Below, one piece after another: positions 46,669-56,773 of a stretch of 64,000 nucleotides of DNA; within the stretch, counting starts at the first letter, position 1; each line of letters opens with the position of its first letter. Source of the stretch: Zygnema cylindricum (lineage: Eukaryota > Streptophyta > Zygnematophyceae > Zygnematales > Zygnemataceae); NCBI GenBank assembly GCA_037447655.1, contig JBBHKE010001492.1, positions 124,001 to 188,000 on the forward strand, read 5' to 3'. The notes under the pieces are model-generated. The model saw only the letters and a list, made by a program, of their open reading frames with translations, made no database searches and was not told the DNA's origin. Both the position numbers and the translations under genes were made by a program.

Positions 46669-47026
46669 TAGTGCTTTGGAGATAGAGAGAGAGCGCATGG
46701 GGAGGAAGAAGAATAGAAATACTCCTTCCCCCATGTCGACTTCGGAAGAGAGCAAGAGAGTTCAGTTTTTTGGTTTCTCAATTTGAGGAGACATGGAATA
46801 CGGAGAGAAAATTTGAGGAAACGTTTGATACATTAATGAGATATGTAGAATCACGATTTCAAACTCAATCTAGTGAGAAAAGATAATTTACTTCATTTCA
46901 GGCTGCCGATCCATTCAGAGGAGGAGCCAATGAGAGTGAGATAAAGGAGAGAATTAGAAAGGTAAAGCAAAGATAGAGGAAGATTCAGATTTTGAAGAGG
47001 AATTCACTAATGAATGTGATTATAAT
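46669..47026 (+). other. Copia leader and decayed start of gag
   Basis: Purine-rich leader. A short frame near 46698 begins with ATG but meets stops; it may be an eroded extension of Gag. Confidence 0.4.
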
Positions 47027-47839
47027 ATGCCGGGGAAATCTGTGGCCTTTAATGGCACCAATTATGCGGTTTGGAAGAAATTTATTTCAAATCAACTTAT
47101 TTTTAAGAGGCTTTGGAGGATTGTCAATGGAGAGGAGAAGATGCCAACGAAGAGCAAGGCACGTGCTCAATGGAGGTTGAAGGATATTGCAACAACGACC
47201 TGTTTGATGAAGAATTGCACTTCTTCCGTGCTTGATTATTTTCTCGATCACGGCACAGCCCATGAGTGTTGGCAAGCACTTGAGGAGCAATATGAGAAAG
47301 GCGTTGAGAACAAGGGTTTATATGTTTATACGGACTTTATGAACTTTAAAATCAAGTTAAATGAATTGATAGATGATGTCGTGAAGCGCTTCAATATTAT
47401 ACTCCTGCAATTAATCAACAATCGCCGAGTTATCTTGGATGCGGATAAGTTAAGCATTTTTCTTAATGCTTTATCGGAGAGGCTTTCGCATCTTAAAGTT
47501 ATTTTACGAGCGAATGTGGATAACACCTTTGGATTCACCATCAATTTTATCAAAATGTCGGAGGGAACTCCATCGGCTTCATCAAGTGGAGGAGGAGGAG
47601 TTCTAAACTCTACTACTCTCGAAACCCCGGATCTTAACTATGCCGGTGGTAGAGGAGGTGGTAGAGGAGGTGGCTCGAAAGGTTGTGGTGGCGGTCGAGG
47701 CAACAAGAGGGATCAAGGTCGTCCACTGAAGGTCCCTTCGGATCTTTCCAATGTGACATGCTACCGATGTAACTGGCTTGGACATTTGTCTTCATCTTGT
47801 CCGGATAAGGATAAGCAATATCATTTTTGCGGTAAGTAG
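47027..47839 (+). CDS. Copia Gag
   Basis: 270 codons from the ATG at 47027. The early FNGTNYAVWKKF is the usual copia Gag opening; a Gly-rich basic linker (about residues 205-235) precedes a perfect CCHC zinc knuckle, CYRCNWLGHLSSSC, at about 245-258. A TAG at 47837 cuts the frame inside what would be a second, already degenerate knuckle (its first Cys is Tyr). The same frame continues past the stop through a Gly/Arg-rich stretch to the protease. Gag packages element RNA into virus-like particles. Confidence 0.85.
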   Translation: MPGKSVAFNGTNYAVWKKFISNQLIFKRLWRIVNGEEKMPTKSKARAQWRLKDIATTTCLMKNCTSSVLDYFLDHGTAHECWQALEEQYEKGVENKGLYVYTDFMNFKIKLNELIDDVVKRFNIILLQLINNRRVILDADKLSIFLNALSERLSHLKVILRANVDNTFGFTINFIKMSEGTPSASSSGGGGVLNSTTLETPDLNYAGGRGGGRGGGSKGCGGGRGNKRDQGRPLKVPSDLSNVTCYRCNWLGHLSSSCPDKDKQYHFCGK

Positions 47840-48037
47840 GGGCATACAATCCCTCAATGTTATGTAAAGAGTGGAGATTCCGGAAGTGGAAGAGGAGGTA
47901 GAGGAAGTGATAGAGGCGGCCGAGGTGGCGGCCGAGGAGGTGGCCGCGGTGGTGGCCGTGGTTACGGTAATGCAAATTACTTTGACTAAGGTAATGAAAC
48001 CGGTGATGATTTTTCGGTTTTAAACCTTACCTTTGAT

Positions 48038-49840
48038 ATGGTAAGTAGTGGAGGAAATTTGGAGAAAGAGTGGATTATTGATACCGGGGCATCTCACCAT
48101 GTTTGCACGGATGCTACCTTGTTTGATGACATGAGGGAACTTACGGTTCCAAAGTTTATTACGGTTGCAAGCGTCCATGTCATTTCGGTTAGTACGGTTG
48201 GCACGGTTCGGCTTGATCTTCTTTCATATGATAATGATGGGAAAGAGAGATCGACGGAGTATCGTCTTCAAAATACTCTTTACATTCCGAACGGTTCGGT
48301 TAATTTGTTAAGCGTTCCACATATCCAAAAGAGTGGTGGAAGCTTACTTGCGAGAGGTGATCAATCTATCGAGATTTGGAATGAGAAAGGGAATGTAATT
48401 GGAGAAGGAGTTGTAACGGATGCGAACCATAGCCGGCTCTTATGGAGGAGGCCGAAATCTAAAGTTCCCGCCGAGGGAATTTCACATCAAATTTCGGAGT
48501 TGAAAGGTGATCTTACTTTATGGCATCACCGGATGTGTCACACATCCGAGGTAAGTTTGAAAAAGATGATTCGTCATTCTTCGATGAGGGGTTTGGACCT
48601 TGCATCCGGTGAGAAGGTGAATCGATGCAGAGGATGTAGCAAAGGACGTCAAATTCGGAAATCCCATCCAAATAAAGACATCAAGCATTGAGCTCAAAGT
48701 CCTTTAGAGGTTGTCCAAATCGATCTTTGTAGACATATTAAACCCGAGACAATTGGAGGTAATAAATATACTTAGGTAATTGTTGATGACTTCTCTCGGA
48801 AGTCATGGGTGTATTTATTGAAAAAAAAATCAGATGCATTTGAAAAATATAAAGATTGGCATGTAATGGCCGAAAGGCAAATTGATAAGAAGCTTCAGTC
48901 CATTCGGTCGGACAATGGAGGGGAGTTTGTTGTTTTTGAGGGGTATTGTAAAAAGTGGGAGATAAGGCATCAATTCACGCCGCCTTATTCTCCGGAGTCA
49001 AATGGAGTGGCCGAGAGGAAGAATTGTACCTTTGAATAAATGGTCCGTGCGATGGTTCATAGCTCCGGACGAGAGATGTTTTTATAGGGAGATGCGATTC
49101 TTACGACAAATTATATTTGTAACCGAAGACTCACTTCGGTTTCCGGAAGTAAAACACCGGAGGAGTTATGGAGTGGGAGAAAGCCCACGGTTCATCATTT
49201 GCGACTTTGGGGATGTCATGCTACGGTTTGTGAGGAATCAATTAAGAGGAAGGGGAAATTTGCACCAAGGTGTTGGCCGGGAATTTTTGTTGGTTATAGT
49301 GCGAAGGGGAATTTATACCGTGTGTATGATCCGACTCGTGTGTATGATCCGGCTCGTCACACCGTGGAGGAATCTCGAAATGTTGATTTTCATGAGGATC
49401 TCAAATTCTCCATGAATTCCATTGGGAAATTTAAGGAAAATAAGGATTTTTATGAGGAGAGTGAAATTGAGAGTTTTCCGTACATTGGGGATTCGAAATC
49501 CGATGTGGAACCGAATGAGAAAACTAAGAAAAAGAATTTGAAGAAATCGGTTGAAATTGAATTTGAAAGTAAGAGTAATGGATCTTTGGATTCCCGAGTG
49601 CCTTCGAACATTCGGAAATCTCAAAGCTCTAAATCAAGTTCTAAATCGAGTGAGAAGGAAATCGAAATTGAATCCGAGGAAGAGAAAGAGGAAAAGGAGG
49701 AAGAGCAAGTTATTAGGAGGAGCTCTCGGATTACAAAGGGGAAGAAACCGGAGAAACTCACTTACGATCGAAAAGGGGAAAATGCATCAAATTCGCATTA
49801 TTTTCTTTCCGATGCTAAGGAGACAGAGCTTCTTTTGTAG
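48038..49840 (+). pseudogene. Copia protease and integrase, decayed
   Basis: Same frame as gag. The aspartic protease signature DTGAS follows shortly after the start, then the GAG-pre-integrase HHCC zinc finger (LWHHRMCHTS ... CRGC), ending at a TGA near 48689. The integrase core follows with D in QIDLC, D in SDNGGEF and E in the SPESNGVAERKN block, interrupted by stops near 48774, 49037 and 49085. The C-terminal part (to 49840) is Glu/Ser/Lys-rich with the usual RRSSRITKG segment that leads into RT. All three stop codons are used, so this is decay rather than recoding. Confidence 0.85.
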
Positions 49841-49858
49841 CAATCACTTACAGAGAAT

Positions 49859-51401
49859 ATGACCAGCGACCCTCAATCTTATGGTGAGGCAAGGAGGTCG
49901 ACTGATTGGGAGAGTAAGTGGAATCTGGCATGGGAAAAAGAATTTAAATCGGTGGTTGATAATCGAACCTTTGAGGAAGTAAAATTACCGGAGGGGAAAA
50001 AGGCGATTGATGCAAAGTGGGTCTTTAAGACGAAGACTAGAGCTTCGGGTGAAATTATTAAGTACAAGGCGAGGCTTGTTTGTAAGGGGTTCCAACAACG
50101 TGAGGGAATCGATTTTAAGGAGACTAATGCTCCCGTGGTGAAGTTCGACTCACTACGGATAATTATTGCACTTGCAGCGATGGGGAAGAAGCACGTCCAT
50201 CAAATGGACGTGGAAACTGCGTTTTTAAATGGTGAGTTGGAGGAAAAGGTATATATGAAGGTACCGGAAGGTGTCTCTCCTTTGCAAGAAGGAAATGTAT
50301 GGCGTTTGAGAAAGTCTTTATATGGTTTGAAACACGCGCCACGCATTTGGTATTTGAGACTTCATCAAGTACTATTAAAATTTGGATTTGTACGGACTAC
50401 GTCCGATTCTGGAGTTTACGTGAAAGGTGAAGGAGTTGATCAAATCATCTTTTTCTGTTTATGTCGTTGATTTCTTGATGGCATACGACAAGTTGGAGCT
50501 CATTAATGAGTTGAAACGTTATCTTGGATTACATTTCAAAATAATGGATCTTGGAGAGGTACGCTATATTTTGGGAATTGAAGTGATACGCGACAAGGAG
50601 GGGAACATTAAATTGAGTCAGGCTCAATATTGTAAGGAGATTTTGGAGAGATTAGGTATGACTGACACGAAACCGCTTTCTACGCCGTTGGATGCAAATC
50701 TACACATTCGCAAGTTTGAGGAAGAAGATTCTGTCGATGTACCATATCGAGAGGCGGTTGGTTCACTTATGTACCTTAGCGTTTGTACTCTACCAGGTAT
50801 TTCGGCCGCAGTTTCTATCGTCATCCGTTATTGTCACGAGCCAAAGAAGGCGCATTGAGAGGTCGTACGACGTATATTTCGATATTTGGTTGGAACTATT
50901 GATCTTGGACTTCTATTTACTTCAGACAATAATTATTTGGATTGTGTTGGTTATTGTGACGCGGATTGGGGCGGCAATTTTGATTCAAGTAAGTCCACGT
51001 CAAGGTACGCATTTATTTTTGGAGGAGTCGCGATCTCGTGGAGTTCTAGGCTAGAACCTACGGTTGCGTTGAGTTCCACAGAATCTGAGTATATGGTTGC
51101 CTGTCATGCATTTAAGGCTTCGATTTAGATTAAAGAGATGTGACATGAGTTAAGCATTCCTATTGGTTGTATGACGATTTATTCTGACAGCATGAGTTCG
51201 ATGGCATTTGCGAAAAATCCAGTGTTTCACAAGAGGACGAAACACATCAAGATCCAATGGCATTTTGTAAGAGATTTGGTGACGGCGAACGAGATTGTAT
51301 TCTCATACTTACTAACAAAAGAGGAGGCGGCACATTTGCTGACGAAAGCAGCTACGCATGATGTATTTGAGAGAGGGCGACCAAAACTTGGATTATTTTG
51401 A
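49859..51401 (+). pseudogene. Copia reverse transcriptase and RNase H, decayed
   Basis: RT starts in the gag-pol frame (49859-50470) with WVFKTK, YKARLVCKGF and HQMDVETAFLNG. A one-base frameshift near 50,445 moves the rest to another frame. The catalytic YVDD box reads YVVD there, losing one essential Asp, so the enzyme would be inactive even in frame. RNase H follows (CDADWGG, SSTESEYM, HIKIQWHFVRD) with stops near 50856 and 51126. It ends just before the polypurine tract. Confidence 0.87.
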
Positions 51402-51434
51402 AGAGTTTGGCGGTTACGACAATAAGAAGGGGAT

Positions 51435-52084
51435 TGTTGGGATATTGTCATTTTCGCAACATTTCGCGAAGCGTCATACTAACTTGTATTTTTTTGACGC
51501 GAACTGTCGCGTCATCATACAAAAAGTACTACGTCGTTTCGCGATGGTACTTTTGATGTCCGCGAACGAAATACATAATTTCGTTTCGCGTCACTTGTGT
51601 GTCGGTGCGCAGGTGTTTCAATTTGCGTGCAGATGTGTTCGTGAAGCGGCACGTGTTTAAGTCAACATTTGGAGTTTGTTGTTTCGAAGGAAAAAGCGTG
51701 TGTGCCTTCCTTCGTGGAACTTTCATTGAAGAGTGCACAGTCAGCTAGGGACAGACTTCGTTGCTACGCTAAGTTCTGCTTGTCGTTTCTTGTTGTCTCT
51801 TAGTGCAAAGTAGCGAGTATATATAGGCACCAGTGTACATCTTTAGAGTATCGAATTAATTAATTCTATCTTACATGATTGAATCATAGAGGATTTGATA
51901 ATGGAGTAAGAGATTATTTAAAGAGGATAGAGAAGAGAGAGATGATGTAAAGAGGCTTCGGCCAAGAACACTTATAAATCTTTTTGGCTCAATATTCCTC
52001 TTGTCTATTATGAGCTTCCGCTGTGTAAATGATTTATGTTTTGTGAATTATTTTGAGTGAATGTCTTTTGCTTAAGATCCTACA
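51435..52084 (+). repeat. 3' LTR of copia element
   Basis: Starts TGTTGGGATATTGTC directly after the polypurine tract and ends ...GATCCTACA. A TATATATA sequence lies near 51820, a likely promoter. Confidence 0.87.
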
Positions 52085-52290
52085 CTTATATTTCTCTTTA
52101 CACTTATTGGGTCTTACCAAAGTACAGTACTTTTAGTTTCCTATACAAATATCGCGTCTTGCCAAAGTACATTATTTCTAGTTTCCTATACAATTATCGG
52201 GTCTTGGCAAAGTACGGTACTTATAGTTCTCTTTACAATTTTTGGGTCCTTCTGGTCCTCTTTACAATGTAGGGTCATGCCAAAGTACAG
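52085..52290 (+). repeat. 45-bp repeat array, continued
   Basis: Resumption of the array interrupted by the copia element, same orientation as 45155-45791. Confidence 0.75.
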
Positions 52291-52429
52291 TGGTAGTCAT
52301 TGAAATTTACTCTAATTTTGATAAATCTAATTTGGGCGTAAATTTGGGCGCTAAAAATATCCATTGTAAATTAAGTACCAGTACAAAATCTGACAAAAAC
52401 ACAATTTCACGTTATTATGACATTTGCAT

Positions 52430-53600
52430 TGTTGATATTTGAGTATTTTCTAGGTCTTTATAGAAAATGAGCAAAGGCGGTCTGTCCATGACTCCCTTCT
52501 CGAAGCCCCCACACTTGTTGTAGTCACTGAAGGCTTGATAGGGAGCTACAGCCATGGCTGCCTAAGCTCACTAGAGAAGACAAGGGTGGATTAGATAGAT
52601 TTACCAAAAGTTACTTGACGGACCCAAAAATTGATCCTGGTACCTGCCGACCGTCAAGTTACATAGCCGTTAGCTCTATCCGTTAAGTCTCGGACACATA
52701 TTAACATATATAAGGTTCGATAAATATATAAATCGTAACATGTAGATTAATTCGTTTAACGGCGAATAGATACTTAGTGTATATATACAGTTTGATTTAG
52801 TAAGGAGTACGGTATGGGGACGGAACGGATACCGCGCATTTGTTTCGATAGCGAAACAAATACCGCGCGTCAAATTTCAGCAGCTAGGATTATAGCCGGT
52901 TTTTATCAGACGGCCGCGATAGGCGCCGCGATCACAAAAAAGGTACTTTTGCCGTTTTACGGTCTTTGCCACGTCAGATGACATGTGGCGTGATAACATT
53001 GGATTACGCGAATTCAGGAGATTACAAGAACTACTCCTGATTTGACACGTGTCGGCATTTTGGTCATGTCGTACAATGGTCGTACAGAAAGTACACCGGA
53101 ACCTGTACTTTTCTGTACGACACAGTAATTTCATTGGTGCCGTACTTCAGTCGATAGAGTTTTAGAGGGGGAATAGGACTTAGAAAATTTTGGGTAGGTA
53201 GTTGCCTCTCCCAGAGAGCACCTTGTATAAATGGCAAACTTTGGCCAGCCATAACTATCAATTTACTTGACCATTTTCAGTGATTCTTTTTGCTGCGGAC
53301 TCAAGGGAGTCCAAGCTACACAGGGGTGTAGTCAGTCACAGTTTTTGCCTTCCACGGTGGCTGCATTTCTAAGGGAAAGTCAAAGTGGGTGAATGTGTCC
53401 AAAACTCATATTCTAACTTTGCATTCTGTGGTGGAACTGAGCACACACAAAGTCTTATTTCACAGGGGTGAAGCTATAATGGGTTTGTGATTGTGAAGGT
53501 GTCAGTCATTTGGGTTTATATCAACTTGGAGTCTGCACTATCGAGATAAGCTTCTTTTGGATCTGCGATTTCTGTGGGCAATGGAGCACACAGAGTTTCC
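52430..53600 (+). repeat. Array LTR 1
   Basis: Starts TGTTGATATTTGAG. TATAAAT at 53226-53232 is a plausible promoter about 370 bp before the LTR end. More diverged from LTR 2 in its first half than LTR 3 is. Confidence 0.9.
52615..52689 (-). other. Antisense tRNA-like segment, LTR 1
   Basis: Outer stem ACTTGACGG / CCGTCAAGT is perfect, but one side of the inner T-arm-like stem has mutated (CCAGG opposite AAA), so only part of the fold remains. Confidence 0.45.
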
Positions 53601-55086
53601 GGTTATGGGCCCACCATCTAGGGTGCCTATGTTTGATGGAACAGGCTTCACTTATTGGGAGTTTACGATGGAGGGATTGCTTTTCGAGAAGCACTTATGG
53701 GGAATTTCTTCGGGACAAGTGAGATGTCCGCCGCTTGGCTTTGGAAGAGCATACTATGGTGAATCATCTGGGCCTGCCCAGAGTATCAACCGGAGTTCAA
53801 ATGCAACGGAAGGTGAAGGGAAAAACATTTCCGTGGATGGGGAAATAGGGGAGAAGGAAAAATGGACACCTATGGTGAGGGGAGCTAGGCTCTCAGCTTT
53901 GGTACCACTTGTAGGGATTAAAACTGAAGAAAATGACAGAAAAAAATGGGAATACAAAAACACTATAGCAAAACATCTCATACTTAGATATGTGTCTAAG
54001 TCCATAGCTATCACTCTTTTAAGTCTAACGAAGTCTTCAGAGATATGGGAACCACTAAGTCAGATTTATAAGAGTGAGACTATTCATAGGCAGCAATTAG
54101 TAAAACAAGATATAGATGCCTATGTTTATAAAGGCAGTAGCATGATAGAATTTTGCAATGATATTGTTGCGCTATATGTTGAGCTTGCTAGTGCGGGATA
54201 TGTAGAATCTGAGGAGAGGAAGATTAATACACTACTTATGAAACTCCCAGATGAGTACGAAAACATCATATGTCGTATGCAGGCAATGGATGGCTCCTCG
54301 TGGACTTGGAGCTTTACCATGGGGATAATTATTGTGAGGGAAAGCACTTTGGAGCTTCGTAAACGAAGTGACAGGGTGAATGCATTTACAGCAGGTGGTG
54401 ATTGGCGGAAGCGCAATGAGAGGAACGGCGGTGATTGGCGGAAGCGTGATGAGAGGAACGGTGGTGACGAGCGGAAGCGTGATGAGGGGAAGAAAGCCAA
54501 AGGTAAACCTTATCGGAACTTTGGTGGAAAGAGAGGGAGAGGAAAAGAAAGTGGAGCTTTGAAAAATGGGGTTTGCTTCTTTGGTAGGGAACCGGGTCAT
54601 TATATGGAGGAATGCCCTTGTTTGGAAAAACTTAGAAGTTGGAATGTGGATGAGGAGGAAGAAGGGGAAGAGGAGAAAGAGGATGAAGATTTTTTAGAGC
54701 TTCTCCGGATTAGTAGTATGGGGAAGAGAGAAAAGCACACAGAAATTCCACGAAAGCAACAGTGTGCTTTTGGAGGTATAAGGGAAGTAAAGAGAGAGGA
54801 GGTACTTGAGGATGTCGAGGAGTGTAGAGTGTATGACTTAGAAATGAGAAAGTCAGATCTAGGATTCATAAGTGAAAACGGGAAAGATAAAATTAATGAG
54901 AATAATTTTATAGATAATAGGGAAACAGAAAACTGGTCGGAAAGGGAGACTTCAACGGATTCCGAGGAAAGGGGAGAAGTGAAACTCGAAGAGGTTTTAA
55001 AGGAAAGGGAAGAAGAGAAATATTTGATTAAAGGTTTAGGGGAGAAGAAATATTTATTGGGAATTAAATTAGAAAGTGATGGTTGA
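53557..55086 (+). CDS. Copia-type Gag, array unit 1
   Basis: A 509-codon frame, of which the first 14 codons lie in the LTR and the next codons in the primer site. Possible starts are ATG 53557, 53581 (both in the LTR) and 53605 (in the primer site); the conserved VPMFDGTGFTYWEF opening follows the last, which I favour. Residues about 130-245 match the Gag part of 35226-37061. Residues about 280-312 are three tandem copies of a GGDWRKR.ERN unit. A zinc knuckle at about 340-353 has lost its second Cys (CFFG...H...C). The acidic tail ends in KYLLGIKLESDG, a scrap of the RT domain, showing that PR, IN and most of RT were deleted. It is followed in the same frame, after one TGA, by the frame at 55096. 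Confidence 0.85.
   Translation: MDLRFLWAMEHTEFPVMGPPSRVPMFDGTGFTYWEFTMEGLLFEKHLWGISSGQVRCPPLGFGRAYYGESSGPAQSINRSSNATEGEGKNISVDGEIGEKEKWTPMVRGARLSALVPLVGIKTEENDRKKWEYKNTIAKHLILRYVSKSIAITLLSLTKSSEIWEPLSQIYKSETIHRQQLVKQDIDAYVYKGSSMIEFCNDIVALYVELASAGYVESEERKINTLLMKLPDEYENIICRMQAMDGSSWTWSFTMGIIIVRESTLELRKRSDRVNAFTAGGDWRKRNERNGGDWRKRDERNGGDERKRDEGKKAKGKPYRNFGGKRGRGKESGALKNGVCFFGREPGHYMEECPCLEKLRSWNVDEEEEGEEEKEDEDFLELLRISSMGKREKHTEIPRKQQCAFGGIREVKREEVLEDVEECRVYDLEMRKSDLGFISENGKDKINENNFIDNRETENWSERETSTDSEERGEVKLEEVLKEREEEKYLIKGLGEKKYLLGIKLESDG
53601..53616 (+). promoter_or_regulatory. Half-tRNA primer-binding site, unit 1 (contains an in-frame gag ATG)
   Basis: GGTTATGGGCCCACCA directly follows LTR 1. 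It is the complement of the plant initiator tRNA-Met anticodon arm (fragment ending about nucleotide 39), like the sites of Drosophila copia and Ty5. The ATG at 53605, complementary to the CAU anticodon, is in frame with gag. The LTR boundary was set independently from the TGCAT duplication at the array's right end. Confidence 0.85.
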
Positions 55087-55095
55087 AAGAATTCC

Positions 55096-55563
55096 ATGGG
55101 AGAGAGTGAGGGAAGTTCAGAAAATGGGGTAATTATCATGGATAAAAATATGAGTACGGAAGATGTAGATCTTATGAGGAACTTAGAGGGGACTAGTGAT
55201 TTTTGGGAAAATTTGGGGGTGGATGGATTTGACATCACCACTTGGTGTGATGTCCCTTGTGAAAATGTGTTTGTAAAAGGGTTATCATCCGGGTATGTGT
55301 TGCAGGATGGGGATGGGGCTGACTATTGGAAATGCAAAAGGGAAAGTAGATTCTGGTTGGATGAAAAAGGGAGGAGGTGGATAAATTTTTTGATCGGATT
55401 TATGATAAGTGGGGTGCTAAATGAAATGTGTGATGCAATTATTATTTCAGTTCATCTAATGCATTGTTTTAAATACGAGAGTATTTTTCTTAAGTTTTAT
55501 AAAAAGAAAAGAGAGAAAAAAAAAAGGAAATTGGGGAAGGAGTGTTTGTTTATTTGTTTGTAA
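55096..55563 (+). pseudogene. RNase H remnant, array unit 1
   Basis: 155 codons in the same frame as gag, separated only by the TGA at 55084. GVIIMDKNMS and later DFWENLGVDGFDITTWCD ... GYVLQDGDGADYWK align with the 35226-37061 RNase H (GVIVLDEELS; TDITTWSDSSYG; GYVLYVGDEACCW) after an internal deletion. The catalytic Asp in TTWCD is kept but the STMEAEY region is lost, so no enzyme is expected. A polypurine tract like AAAATAACGGGAG follows before LTR 2. Confidence 0.75.
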
Positions 55564-55600
55564 GAGTTGAAAAAAAAATTAGACTAGAAAATAACGGGAG

Positions 55601-56773
55601 TGTTGATATTTGAGTATTTTCTAGGTCTTTATAGAAAAAGAGCAAAGGCGGTCTGTCCCTGACTCCCTTCTCCAAGCCCCCACACTTGTTGTAGTCACTG
55701 AAGGCTTAATAGAGAGCTAGAGCCATGGCTGCCTAAGCTCACTAGAGAAGACAGGGGGTGGATTAGATAGATTTACCAAAAGTTACTTGACAGACCCAGG
55801 AATTGATCCTGGTACCTGCCGTCCGTCAAGTTACATAGCCGTTAGCTCTAACCGTTAAGTCTAGGACACATATTAACATATATAAGGTTCGATAAATATA
55901 TAAATCGTAACATGTAGATTAATTCGTTTAACGGCGAATAGATACTTAGTGTATATATACAGTTTGATTTAGTAAGGAGTACGGTATGGGGACGGAACGG
56001 ATACCGCGCATTTGTTTCGATAGCGAAACAAATACCGCGCGTCAAATTTCAGCAGCTAGGATTATAGCCGGTTTTTATCAGACGGCCGCGATAGGCGCCG
56101 CGATCACATAAAAAGGTACTTTTGCCGTTTTACGGTCTTTGCCACGTCAGATGACATGTGGCGTGATAACATTGGATTACGGGAATTCAAGAGATTACAA
56201 GAACTACTCCTGATTTGACACGTGTCGACATTTTGGCCATGTCGTACAATAGCCGTACAAAAAGTACACCGGAACCTGTACTTTTCTGTACGACACACTA
56301 ATTTGATTGGTGGTGTACTTCAGTAGATAGAGTTTTAGAGGGGGAATAGGACTTAGAAAATTTTGGGTAGGTAGTTGCCTCTCCCAGAGAGCACCTTGTA
56401 TAAATGGCAAACTTTGGCCAGCCATAACTATCAATTTACTTGACCATTTTCAGTGATTCTTTTTGCTGCGGACTCAAGGGAGTCCAAGCTACACAGGGGT
56501 GTAGTCAGTCACAGTTTTTGCCAACCACGGTGGCGGCATTTCTAAGGGAAAGTCAAAGTGGCTGAATGTGTCCAAAACTCATATTCTAACTTTGCATTCT
56601 GTGGTGGAACTGAGCACACACAAAGTCGTATTTCACAGGGGTGAAGCTATAATGGGTTTGTTATTGTGAAGGGGTCAGTCATTTGGGTTTATATCAACTT
56701 GGAGTCTGCACTATCTAGATAAGCTTCTTTTGGATCTGCGATTTTTGTGGGCAATGGAGCACACAGAGTTTCC
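55601..56773 (+). repeat. Array LTR 2 (shared by both units)
   Basis: 1,173 bp. Serves as the 3' LTR of unit 1 and the 5' LTR of unit 2. TATAAAT at 56399-56405. Confidence 0.9.
55787..55861 (-). other. Antisense tRNA-like segment, LTR 2
   Basis: Best-preserved copy. On the minus strand it starts GACTTAACGG; the T-arm-like hairpin is CCAGG, 7-nt loop ATCAATT, CCTGG (plus positions 55796-55812), and a box-B-like GGATCAATTCC is present. The outer stem ACTTGACGGAC / GTCTGTCAAGT has one G-T pair. The 3' half resembles the T-arm and 3' strand of initiator tRNA-Met. Confidence 0.55.

Larger units (their letters stand above)
46007..52084 (+). mobile_element. Full-length Ty1/copia element, decayed
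   Basis: LTRs at 46007-46654 and 51435-52084, primer site at 46656, one gag-pol frame in the canonical copia order (Gag, PR, IN, RT, RNase H) broken by stops and one frameshift, polypurine tract AAGAAGGGGA before the 3' LTR. It was inserted in the 45-bp repeat array, which resumes at 52085. Confidence 0.92.

Noticed and set aside
47837-51126. Stop-codon reassignment suggested by stops inside long copia frames
   Set aside because: TAA, TAG and TGA all interrupt the same element, while the aspartate kinase and TyrRS exons have no internal stops and TyrRS ends normally at TAA.
54600-55241. Minus-strand 213-codon Ser-rich frame repeated in both array units
   Set aside because: It is the antisense shadow of the Glu-rich Gag tail.
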